From: Planctomycetota bacterium
GTDB taxonomy: Bacteria; Planctomycetota; GCA-2746535
Assembly (NCBI GenBank): GCA_002746535.1
Contig: NVWA01000080.1
Location: 59,513-123,512, forward strand
DNA: 64,000 nt
Direction: 5' to 3'
Shown here: positions 44,364 through 52,533 of the stretch, one piece after another
How positions within the stretch are numbered: position 1 is the first letter of the stretch
Layout: each line of letters starts with the position of its first letter
Notes under the pieces: model-generated
Database searches by the model: none
What the model was told of the DNA's origin: nothing
What the model saw: the letters and a program-made list of their open reading frames with translations, nothing else
Translations under genes and position numbers: made by a program

Positions 44364-46488
44364 AGATTGTGAAAAGTATATAGACTATTACAGTGATTAT
44401 ATTGAGGATGAGCTTTCCCTCGAAATAAATGAACTCTTTAAAGCTCATTTAATAAATTGTTCCTATTGTGCCAATGAAATTAAAGAGATTAAGCTTGGTA
44501 TGGATGCACTCAAAATATTGAAAGTTAATGTTGTTTCAGAAGACATTTTCTTAGATATCGAGAAACGAGAATCCTTGGATAAAAAGCAGCAAATTATAAA
44601 GCTGGTGATACCATGGGTGTTGGCAGCCGCATTCTTTATTGCGAGTCTTTCATTTCTAATTACCTCTAAAGTCGAACCTGTAGAAAAACCCCTATCATCC
44701 ATTGTTGAAATAAAAAGTAATCATGTGGATGACATTAAAGGGCAAGTCTCTAATATGATTGACCCAAGTGATGATGCTAATGTGATTGAGGTCATCGATA
44801 AAAATGAGCCCATTATTTTCAATGATGAGATTGTTTCAGGAATTGCAAAAGAAAAAATCACGAATAAAGTGTATTTGAAAAGTGGACACGTTGTCTCACA
44901 AAAAGAAATTTCAGATAAATTTTTAAAAGCAAATGATTACATTAGCAGTAAAGATGGTTGGATAAGTGCTGACACGAATCATGAATTGAATTCGTTGAGA
45001 AACAAAATTTTGGCATTTGAAAATGAAATTTTAAATTTAAGAAATAAGAATGGTGAGAATGTCAAAGAAAAAAAGGTTGATGCTGCTGGTGATTTAGTAG
45101 TTGGTGAGAATAATAAGAGCCGTTGGAAGATTTCATCATTAAAGGATCTTAATTTAAATGACGTAGATGCTATGATGAAGGCTAATAACTTTAAAGATAC
45201 GAAAGAAATAAGAAGGTGGGTTCATCAACCTAAGAGAAGTAATTTACAAAAAAGAGCTAGTTTGCATAGAATAACTAGCAAGCCAAAGATTATCAAATCC
45301 AAAGCTGGTCAGCTAGGTTGGTGTATTCAAATTGTAAGTAACCAAAAGTCTATTCCTTTTGTAGGTGCACCCTTGGTGCTTCATAATAATATTTATGTGC
45401 CATCAGGGAAAAACGGGAAATTATTTTTTTCCATAAACCGTGAAACAGGTAAAACTAATTGGGTTCGTAAGATGTATAATTCTGGCGGTTCAAATCCTGT
45501 TGTATTAGATAATAAAATATTGACGACTACACGTAGTGGGTTGTTATATAAATTTGAATTGAACGATGGTCGAAACAAGGTCATGTCACTATTAGGTTCA
45601 AATGGACATTTGTTGAGTAAAGGTAGAGTTGAAGAGAAGAGCATCGTTCTGCAATGGGTTAATATTAACGCAGTTGGGGTTATGTCAGCGATCGATGTTA
45701 AAGAAAGAGAAGTCTTGTGGACGACCAATGAAAGATATAAACCTCTTTTTAATATTCTGCAAAATAATAATTTTGCCTATTATACAAATATGATCGGAGA
45801 ATTAGTTAAGATTGATTTATTAAAAAAGAAGGTTGTGTGGCGGTTAGATAAACTGTTTGTTTCAAATCCGATTTTATTTCAAAATAAATTGTATGTATTG
45901 CAAATGCGTCAGCAAGAAAAGAAAATTGGTAATAACTTTTTTCCCATGTCAATATTCGGTAGAGTTCTTATAGAAGTTGACCCTGAATACGGACTAATTT
46001 CTTCTGACCCGATTGGTGCCGTCCAACGATATGATGACCAATTGCCTGAAAATATTTTTTCATTTTCAGGTAGAAAGACTGATGAGAATTCTGATAGCCC
46101 CGCAATTCAAGCGCAAGGTTTGTTAATATCTAAAGAGAATATAATTGCTGTAAGCACATCGAAATATGTGCAATTTATAGATGTTTCAGCTAAAAAAGAT
46201 TTATGGTATCACTCTTATAAGCATGAAAAAAATATTCCTAAAGGTGTTGATCTTCCCGTGTTCCCTTGCATAGATAATAACCGGGTTGTCTTATTTGAAA
46301 AAGGTGGCGACTTCTCTATCAAGAATTTAAAAACTGGAGCTGATATTGAAAGGGGTCATTTAAATGATATGTTTGGTAATACTCGCTATCAATCCATTTT
46401 GATTTACCCAACATTTCCTGTTATACATAAAGGCTGGTTATATATTACCTCTCTTACAGGTAATCTTTATGGTTTACATATAGACTAA
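44353..46488 (+). CDS. Anti-sigma factor fused to a PQQ-like beta-propeller
   Basis: A 711-residue membrane protein. Residues about 1-45 are a zinc-binding anti-sigma domain (AHLINCSYCANEI: His32, Cys36, Cys39). A membrane helix lies at about 84-104. The exported part has a spacer with a short coiled coil (about 215-232), then from about 310 a WD/PQQ-like propeller: GAPLVLHNNIYVPSG, NPVVLDNKILTTTRSG, NPILFQNKLYVLQ, and PVIHKGWLYITSLTGNLYGL at the end. It should hold the ECF sigma factor at the membrane and release it when the propeller senses a ligand or envelope stress. Two adjacent ATGs are possible starts. The fusion is unusual in size. Confidence 0.85.
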   Translation: MMNEDCEKYIDYYSDYIEDELSLEINELFKAHLINCSYCANEIKEIKLGMDALKILKVNVVSEDIFLDIEKRESLDKKQQIIKLVIPWVLAAAFFIASLSFLITSKVEPVEKPLSSIVEIKSNHVDDIKGQVSNMIDPSDDANVIEVIDKNEPIIFNDEIVSGIAKEKITNKVYLKSGHVVSQKEISDKFLKANDYISSKDGWISADTNHELNSLRNKILAFENEILNLRNKNGENVKEKKVDAAGDLVVGENNKSRWKISSLKDLNLNDVDAMMKANNFKDTKEIRRWVHQPKRSNLQKRASLHRITSKPKIIKSKAGQLGWCIQIVSNQKSIPFVGAPLVLHNNIYVPSGKNGKLFFSINRETGKTNWVRKMYNSGGSNPVVLDNKILTTTRSGLLYKFELNDGRNKVMSLLGSNGHLLSKGRVEEKSIVLQWVNINAVGVMSAIDVKEREVLWTTNERYKPLFNILQNNNFAYYTNMIGELVKIDLLKKKVVWRLDKLFVSNPILFQNKLYVLQMRQQEKKIGNNFFPMSIFGRVLIEVDPEYGLISSDPIGAVQRYDDQLPENIFSFSGRKTDENSDSPAIQAQGLLISKENIIAVSTSKYVQFIDVSAKKDLWYHSYKHEKNIPKGVDLPVFPCIDNNRVVLFEKGGDFSIKNLKTGADIERGHLNDMFGNTRYQSILIYPTFPVIHKGWLYITSLTGNLYGLHID

Positions 46489-46661
46489 AATCTAATCATA
46501 AATTATTTTGATTTCAATTCCCTCTTGTATAGACACAAGTCCTAAATTTTATTTATATTTGCTTATTCTTGGAACATTTTATTTCTCCATACGTGTTATT
46601 GGTATAGGTAGTAGTTAAGTATTGAATTGTTTGTTTGTTTAAACTTAAAACAAGGAGATTT

Positions 46662-47237
46662 ATGATGGTTAGAATAATTTGTTTTGTAATGTTTTCATTT
46701 ATATTCACCTTCACCATTTCTTATGCAGATTTAAATTTTTTAGATGAAGATGAAGACCAACCGACCAAGGAAGAAAATGAAGAGAAAATTTTAGAGTTAA
46801 TCAAAAAGTTTGTTGAAGCCAAAACAACCGGTCCTGCGGCAAATCCAATAGTTTCTGATAGATCGTTGACTAGTAAAAAGATACTGAAGAAACTTGAAGG
46901 ACCTGTGACAATCGAATGGGATGCGGTCCCTTTGAGTGAAGCCGTAGATGAATTAAGAGAAATGCTCGGCATTAATATTATGGTGCACAAATCTGTACCC
47001 AAAGATGAGTCGATTAGTATTAATGTAAAAGAAATGAAAGGTTTAAATCTTGTTAAATGGTTTTTGAAGATGAATGATTTAAGAGGCTCCGTTCAAGATG
47101 GTGTCTTGATGATTCTTCCCAAAAGTATTGCTCCCAAATTAAATTTAAAAATGAAAATTTATAATTTAAGTGATCTGACAACTCCTATTAAAAACTTTAA
47201 AGCCCCAACGCTTACATTTGATGGAATGCTAGAATGA
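46662..47237 (+). CDS. Exported STN/secretin-N0-like protein
   Basis: A 191-residue protein with a signal peptide (MMVRIICFVMFSFIFTFTIS, cleaved about residue 23). A domain at about 85-160 resembles the STN (secretin/TonB short N-terminal) fold: ITIEWDAVPLSEAVDEL-like opening, LGINIMVHKSVPKDESIS-IN and a final GVLMILPK. The C-terminus (IYNLSDLTTPIKNF) looks like the beginning of a further module, then the protein stops. The caaggaga RBS supports 46662 or 46665 over an upstream in-frame TTG. It follows the anti-sigma gene and is a possible target or partner of that pathway. Confidence 0.7.
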   Translation: MMVRIICFVMFSFIFTFTISYADLNFLDEDEDQPTKEENEEKILELIKKFVEAKTTGPAANPIVSDRSLTSKKILKKLEGPVTIEWDAVPLSEAVDELREMLGINIMVHKSVPKDESISINVKEMKGLNLVKWFLKMNDLRGSVQDGVLMILPKSIAPKLNLKMKIYNLSDLTTPIKNFKAPTLTFDGMLE

Positions 47238-47317
47238 GTCGAAGCCATATGCATGATTAGATTTTAAACTACTTTGAAATCAATTAAGTAATAATTTTTT
47301 AACAGGAGATATTTAAA

Positions 47318-47641
47318 ATGAATTCAACAACAAATATATTATTAATAATGGTGATTGTATTGTTATTTTCAATAGCACTTGGTAATTCAGCGGATAATAA
47401 GGTGTATGCTAATGGATCTGCCAGCAGTAGCCCAATTATATTATCAGTTAGTTCAGATAAAAAAGATGTGTTTATGGTAAACGTTGATAAGAGCATTATG
47501 TTGCACTATAGGGTTGGTAAAGGTTTTCTGCTAAAAAATGCTCGAAGATTTGATTATGATGTGCAGTTGATAAATCCTATTATTAATTCTAGTGGTAGAA
47601 CATACGCTGAAATTCGTCAAATAGTGTCTAAGCAAAAATGA
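47318..47641 (+). CDS. Small exported or membrane-anchored protein
   Basis: A 107-residue protein, not recognised. An N-terminal hydrophobic helix (ILLIMVIVLLFSIALG) can act as signal peptide or anchor. The remaining 80 residues are beta-rich, with a Ser-rich start (NGSASSSPIILSVSSDKKD). RBS aggaga is clear. It follows the STN-like gene by 80 bases and ends at a hairpin terminator, so it closes the sigma-factor region. Confidence 0.65.
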   Translation: MNSTTNILLIMVIVLLFSIALGNSADNKVYANGSASSSPIILSVSSDKKDVFMVNVDKSIMLHYRVGKGFLLKNARRFDYDVQLINPIINSSGRTYAEIRQIVSKQK

Positions 47642-47665
47642 ATTAAATTTTTCAATAGTATTGAA

Positions 47666-47692
47666 ACCTCGCCTGCCAAAGGCTGGTGAGGT
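47666..47692 (+). terminator. Hairpin terminator
   Basis: Bases 47666-47677 pair with 47681-47692 (ten Watson-Crick pairs, one G-T, one mismatch) around an AAA loop, 25 bases after the small exported gene. A short run CATTGTTTT follows, fitting an intrinsic terminator. Confidence 0.75.
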
Positions 47693-47835
47693 CATTGTTT
47701 TATCCCTCTTTTGATTTGTTCATCTATTATCAATTGTCCAAATTCAATGTTTGTTCTCCTTTGTGGCCTTGTTAAAATGTCGATCTAATTACGTTTTATA
47801 AAATTAGTTCATCGTTTAATTTAGAAAGGCTTCCT

Positions 47836-49680
47836 ATGTCTCTCGACGAATTGCAAGTTGGTTTCGAATTACTAAATAAAAGATTTCCGCATCTCTTTGA
47901 AGATAATATTTTAGATAAATTATCATTTGAAAAAAATATCTTTGAATTAAGATCATTAAAAATTAAAAAAGAATCTGATACCTATGTGATTCAATATTCC
48001 AATAAAGTGGATGCCTACAGAGCTTTTGGAAAAATAGCTTCTGGATTAGCTGATCACAATTTTTCAGAAGAAACCTCCTTAGATCTAAATGGAATTATGT
48101 TAGATGTTTCTAGAAATGCTGTTTTGACAATTGAAGGAGTCAAAAAGTTCATTGATCAAATGGCCATTGTTGGATTAAACATGTTGATCTTATATACGGA
48201 AGATACATATGAGGTGGAAGGTGAACCATTAATTGGTTATAAACGTGGAGCTTATTCTAAATGTGAATTAAAAGAGCTCGATCAATATGCTTCTCAATAT
48301 GGAATAGAAATGTTTCCATGTATTCAAACGTTGGGGCACTTAGAGCAAGTGTTGCAGTGGCAACATTATTCAGATGTGCTCGATACAAATTCGGTACTAT
48401 TAGCTGATGAAGATAAAACATATGAATTAATAGAAAGAATGATTGTTTCTTGTAAAGATGCTTTTACATCAAAAAGAATTCATATAGGAATGGATGAGGC
48501 GATGGGTGTTGGTCTTGGCCGCTATTATAAAAAGAATGGCTATCATAAACCTTTTGATGTCCTGTCTAGTCATTTAAAAAGAGTCGTAGAAATTTGTAAA
48601 AGATATGATTTAGAGCCAATGATGTGGAGTGATATGTATTTCAGGCTTGGCAGTAAAAATAGTGATTACTATGATTTAGAAGCAGAAATTCCTCAAGAGA
48701 TTAAGGAATCAGTAAAAGAAAATGCTCAATTGGTATATTGGGATTATTACAATAAGGATGTTGAGTTCTATAAAACATTTATTGATAAACATTTTGAAAT
48801 GGATCGTCAAACAATGATGGCAACAGGTATTTGGACATGGGGTCGATTTTGGGTTCAAAGTGAATTAACTAAAGCTACCATTACACCTTGCTTAAATGCC
48901 TGTAGAGAAAAAGGTGTCAAAGAAGTTTTTGCAACTATGTGGGGTGATGATGGTGCTGAATGTATCTTGGAATCTTGTCTTCCTAGTTTAATTTATTATG
49001 CAGATTTATGTTTCTCTTCAAATGTAAATAAAGCTGACTGTAAAAAATCTTTTGAAAAGATTTATCTTAGTTCTTGGGATGGATATGAGCAAGCTGGATT
49101 AATTGATGCTATTCCAGAAGCTGGCGTTGCTATTGATTCTACTTCAAATGTAAGCAAGCGTTTACTATGGACAGATTCATTGTTGAGTCCACTAGAAGGG
49201 GATAAAGAATTTTCTTTAAATAATCACTTTAAGGAACTATATGAATCTTTTGAATCCATCGATATGAATAAAGGGATCAATCATTATTTAAAAATACCAC
49301 AACAAATTGCTAAGATTCTCAGTCAAAAATCAGATTTACATATTACTATTAGGGATGCCTATAGTTTGTGTGATAAAAAAATATTGATTGATATGGTTTC
49401 TAATGTCATCCCCGAAATAATAAATGATTTTGAGGAACTATGGGAACTCCATAGGGAGTATTGGTACAGCCATTTAAAACCTTTTGGTTTTGAAGTCATT
49501 GAAGTTAGATATGGTGGTGCTGTATTCAGACTAAAAACATTAATAAAAAGATTAAATGATTTTATCTCACAAGATATTAAGCTTGAAGAATTAGAAGGGG
49601 AGTTGTTATCCGTTTATAAAAATAAATTGAGTAATGCTGTTACCTACAAAAGAGCATTGACATCAACCAATCAAATTTGA
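47836..49680 (+). CDS. GH20-family beta-hexosaminidase-like protein (GcnA type)
   Basis: A 614-residue protein. A short N-terminal domain (about 1-80) precedes a TIM barrel: GIMLDVSRNAVLTIEGVKKF, LILYTEDTYEVEGEP, the loop with QTLGHLEQVL, and IHIGMDEAMGVGLGRY carrying the Asp220-Glu221 pair of GH20. The helical C-terminal part is typical of intracellular GcnA-type enzymes that release N-acetyl-hexosamine or glucosamine. No signal peptide is present, agreeing with cytosolic action on oligosaccharides. RBS gaaagg. An inositol-phosphatase-family gene follows ten bases downstream. Confidence 0.82.
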   Translation: MSLDELQVGFELLNKRFPHLFEDNILDKLSFEKNIFELRSLKIKKESDTYVIQYSNKVDAYRAFGKIASGLADHNFSEETSLDLNGIMLDVSRNAVLTIEGVKKFIDQMAIVGLNMLILYTEDTYEVEGEPLIGYKRGAYSKCELKELDQYASQYGIEMFPCIQTLGHLEQVLQWQHYSDVLDTNSVLLADEDKTYELIERMIVSCKDAFTSKRIHIGMDEAMGVGLGRYYKKNGYHKPFDVLSSHLKRVVEICKRYDLEPMMWSDMYFRLGSKNSDYYDLEAEIPQEIKESVKENAQLVYWDYYNKDVEFYKTFIDKHFEMDRQTMMATGIWTWGRFWVQSELTKATITPCLNACREKGVKEVFATMWGDDGAECILESCLPSLIYYADLCFSSNVNKADCKKSFEKIYLSSWDGYEQAGLIDAIPEAGVAIDSTSNVSKRLLWTDSLLSPLEGDKEFSLNNHFKELYESFESIDMNKGINHYLKIPQQIAKILSQKSDLHITIRDAYSLCDKKILIDMVSNVIPEIINDFEELWELHREYWYSHLKPFGFEVIEVRYGGAVFRLKTLIKRLNDFISQDIKLEELEGELLSVYKNKLSNAVTYKRALTSTNQI

Positions 49681-49690
49681 AATAATTAAA

Positions 49691-50473
49691 ATGATCGACT
49701 ATTCAGAATATCTTGACTTTATAAAGCCTATTGTCGAAGAAGCCGGAAAATTTATTATAGACTCTTTTGGGTCGGTTCATACGTTGGATCATAAATTTAA
49801 ATTTGAATTTAAAACTAAGGTCGATGATGATATCAATGATTTTTTATTGCAAGCGATTCAAAATAAATATCCAAAACACTCTATTTTATCTGAAGAATCT
49901 ACTAAGCCTGAAAATTTTAATGATTGGGTTTGGATCATTGATCCATTGGATGGGACATTAAATTTTACACTTGGAGTAACAGATCTTTTTGCCATTAGTG
50001 TTGCGTTGATGTATAAAGAGGAAATTATTTTAGGCGTTACTTATGCGCCAATTCGCAAAGAGATTTATTATGCAAGCAAAGGTCACGGTGCTTATAAAAA
50101 TAATGAGAGACTTTTAGCTTCCAAAGAAATGGAATTGAGTGAATCAGTAGTTGCTATTGAATATGGAAAATATGACCGAACGAGCATCTTGCCTTATCAA
50201 AAAAGATTGCTTGAAAATGATGGGGTTTTATACACCTATGTTTATTGTAATGCTTCGGTTCCTATGTGTTTAGTGGCTGATCAAAAAATTCAAAGTTATC
50301 TGGCCCTTGAGCTAGACCTTTGGGATATGGCCGCAGGTGTTATCATTAATCGAGAGATGGGTAATATTGTTACCACCATATCTGGAGACCCATGGGATAT
50401 TTCTCAAAGGAGTGTATTGGTTGGAAGCAAATATTTATCGGATGATATATTAAATAAATTTAAGAATATATAA
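49691..50473 (+). CDS. Inositol monophosphatase family protein
   Basis: A 260-residue Mg2+-dependent phosphatase of the IMPase/FBPase/CysQ superfamily. Metal-site motifs are seen: ILSEES (Glu68/69), WIIDPLDGTLNF (Asp84, Asp87) and LDLWDMAAGVII. It could act on inositol phosphates, fructose bisphosphate or PAP; the sequence does not decide. The start is ten bases after the hexosaminidase stop without a strong RBS, so translation is probably coupled, which suggests a role in sugar phosphate handling. Confidence 0.88.
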   Translation: MIDYSEYLDFIKPIVEEAGKFIIDSFGSVHTLDHKFKFEFKTKVDDDINDFLLQAIQNKYPKHSILSEESTKPENFNDWVWIIDPLDGTLNFTLGVTDLFAISVALMYKEEIILGVTYAPIRKEIYYASKGHGAYKNNERLLASKEMELSESVVAIEYGKYDRTSILPYQKRLLENDGVLYTYVYCNASVPMCLVADQKIQSYLALELDLWDMAAGVIINREMGNIVTTISGDPWDISQRSVLVGSKYLSDDILNKFKNI

Positions 50474-50487
50474 TAAATGCTGAAGGA

Positions 50488-51492
50488 TCAGTTTTTAATT
50501 GGATTGATTGTTGTTGTTCTGATTTGCTTAGACCACTTTTTCCCATCGTCTATAAATTGACTTCGTTTATTTATCAGAAAAGTATTCCGGGCTTCTTCTA
50601 AACTTTTGTTGGTATCTATTAAGTCCAATTCAAAAGCGAGTTCGTCGGCATAACCAGGAAAAAGAATTCTATAATCAAATCCAAAGTCTAATTTAAAGTT
50701 TTCGTATAGATGTTTGGTAATATTGGTACTGCACGTATTAAATAGCGTATTGTAATATTCGGGATGTTCCGCTAAATCATTTGCTCTTTCTAGCATCGAC
50801 ATGAAAAGTCTCTTTACTTGATCTTTTTTTGCTTTAATTGGGAATAAGTAAACGGGGTCTTTGCGGATATTAGCCCGTAAACCTATCAAGTCTCTTTCGT
50901 CTCCAATAATATAAATTAATTCGTAATTTCTATAGAATCCTGCTAGGACTGAATATTGTTCTTTTTGTTCTTTGCGTATTTCTACTGATATAGAAATATG
51001 TTCGCCATCTGAAAAAGAAAATGTTAGAAATGTATGCGCTAGTCCTCGCCAATTAGAAAATGGTTCAATAATAAAATCTACACGGATTAAGTTGTCTAAA
51101 TTAAAAGTTCGCGTTTCCCAATGAATATCAAAATCGGTATTGCTTCTGTATTTAAAGTTTCGAAAATTTTTAATGGTTATCATTTTATTGGCTGATTTGA
51201 TAATAGGAAAGAATTCTTGATCAGGTGCCCAAAGTCTATTATTGGTAGGTGGATCTAAATAAAATAAAAGGATGACAATTAAGAATATGCTCGCAAGTGT
51301 ACATGAGAATATTTTTTTATTAAACTTAATAAAAGTTAAAATTAAACCAGCAAAAACCAATAATGTCATCAGTATTTGTAGCCAAGTTGGCATCATGCTT
51401 AGATAAAAAAAACTACCGAGTACCCATAAGCTAATTGCAAAAGAGAGAAGATAGAAAGATGCCGTTTTTAAGAGAGCATATAAAAGTTTCAT
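50488..51492 (-). CDS. DUF4105 membrane protein
   Basis: A 334-residue protein with three N-terminal membrane helices (about residues 10-85) and a DUF4105 domain (about 120-300). Conserved features include LAHTFLTFSFSDGEHI (His in a beta strand) and YNTLFNTCSTNITKHL (Cys and Asn), which together suggest a papain-like fold. Family function is not established. It is encoded 85 bases after the endonuclease-III-like gene on the same strand. Confidence 0.8.
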   Translation of the reverse strand: MKLLYALLKTASFYLLSFAISLWVLGSFFYLSMMPTWLQILMTLLVFAGLILTFIKFNKKIFSCTLASIFLIVILLFYLDPPTNNRLWAPDQEFFPIIKSANKMITIKNFRNFKYRSNTDFDIHWETRTFNLDNLIRVDFIIEPFSNWRGLAHTFLTFSFSDGEHISISVEIRKEQKEQYSVLAGFYRNYELIYIIGDERDLIGLRANIRKDPVYLFPIKAKKDQVKRLFMSMLERANDLAEHPEYYNTLFNTCSTNITKHLYENFKLDFGFDYRILFPGYADELAFELDLIDTNKSLEEARNTFLINKRSQFIDDGKKWSKQIRTTTINPIKN

Positions 51493-51577
51493 TACTTTGA
51501 AATTAAATCCGATGTTTGTTTAGCGCATCAATTTTATCATGAAATATAACATTCAACCTCTATAGTTCATTTTAAAA

Positions 51578-52249
51578 TTAAATATTTAAATTAATTTTTT
51601 GCCAATTTTCTAGTGGGCATTCGATACAAAGAGGATTTGAGGTTTTACAGGTATTTGAAGCGACCTTGACTATTAATGCATGAAATTCTTGGTATAGATC
51701 TATTTTTTCTGGCAAATGGTTTTCTATAAATAGTCTTATTTCTTCATATGATTCGTCACCAGTAATTAAGCCATGTCGTTGTAAAATTCGTTTTGTGTAG
51801 TTATCAATCACAAAGATGGGGTAATTGCCTCCATAGAGTAAAATGGAATCGGCCGTTTCATATCCGATGCCCTTTTGATCTAAAAGTTCAGACCTTAAAT
51901 GATTTAATGGTTTGTAAAATAATTTTTCTACCTGACCGCCTGTTTCTTGAAGAAGCCATTGGCAAAAAGACTTTAAGTAATTAGCTTTGACATTAAAGTA
52001 GCCACATGCGGTTATTAGTTTGGCAAGTTTAGAGGCTTCTATTTCTGCTAATTCATCAACCAAAAGAAGATTACGGTCTCTTAGCTTTTTAATCGTTTTT
52101 TCAACATTGATCCAGTTTGTATTCTGTGTAAGTATGGCACCAACCATCATTTCAAATGTATTTTCAGCAGGCCACCAATTCTGTGGGCCGAACGATGTGT
52201 ACAGTTTTTGGTATAAATTTAGTAGAATTTCTTGAATGGGGTCAACCAT
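51578..52249 (-). CDS. Endonuclease III-related DNA glycosylase
   Basis: A 223-residue HhH-GPD glycosylase of the MagIII/COG2231 type. Seen: FEMMVGAILTQNTNW, the helix-hairpin-helix LLDQKGIGYETADSILL (about 123-138) and the catalytic Asp149 in VIDNYTKR. The lyase Lys of true endonuclease III (GVGRKTA) is replaced by Glu131, as in monofunctional alkyl-purine glycosylases. The C-terminal cluster motif has Cys201, Cys208 and Cys211, but the fourth expected position (217) is Gln. The start overlaps the stop of the FlhB-like gene (TAATG). Confidence 0.85.
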   Translation of the reverse strand: MVDPIQEILLNLYQKLYTSFGPQNWWPAENTFEMMVGAILTQNTNWINVEKTIKKLRDRNLLLVDELAEIEASKLAKLITACGYFNVKANYLKSFCQWLLQETGGQVEKLFYKPLNHLRSELLDQKGIGYETADSILLYGGNYPIFVIDNYTKRILQRHGLITGDESYEEIRLFIENHLPEKIDLYQEFHALIVKVASNTCKTSNPLCIECPLENWQKINLNI

Positions 52250-52533
52250 TATTTTTTCATTTGATTTAAACGATAAATAAATGCTAAAAGTTCAGCGACA
52301 GCTTCATATAATTCAGGAGGGATTTCATCATTAATTTCTAATTTGTATAAAATTTTTACTAGATCATCATCTTCTTTAATGGGGATTCCTTTTTCTTTAG
52401 CAATGGCAATTATTTTTTCAGCCAATGTGCCTTTACCTTTTGCTAATATTGTTGGGACATCCTCTCTGTCTGGTTTGTATCCCAATGCAATAGCGAGTTG
52501 TCTTTTGATTTGTTTTTTTTGTGATTCAGCCAT
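52249..52533 (-). CDS. FlhB C-terminal-domain-like protein (FlhX type)
   Basis: A 94-residue protein matching only the cytosolic C-terminal piece of FlhB/EscU export proteins: AIALGYKPDREDVPTILAKG, then LAEKIIAIAKEKGIPI and INDEIPPELYEAVAELLAFI. It begins just after where the NPTH self-cleavage site would be. Such stand-alone proteins (FlhX) can replace or modulate the FlhB C-terminal half in flagellar export. No other flagellar gene is in the window. It overlaps the sigma54-activator stop by eight bases and the glycosylase start by one. Confidence 0.85.
   Translation of the reverse strand: MAESQKKQIKRQLAIALGYKPDREDVPTILAKGKGTLAEKIIAIAKEKGIPIKEDDDLVKILYKLEINDEIPPELYEAVAELLAFIYRLNQMKK

Noticed and set aside
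45393..45728. Minus-strand 111-codon frame inside the anti-sigma/propeller gene
   Set aside because: Shadow frame; the plus-strand gene is continuous with clear propeller motifs.
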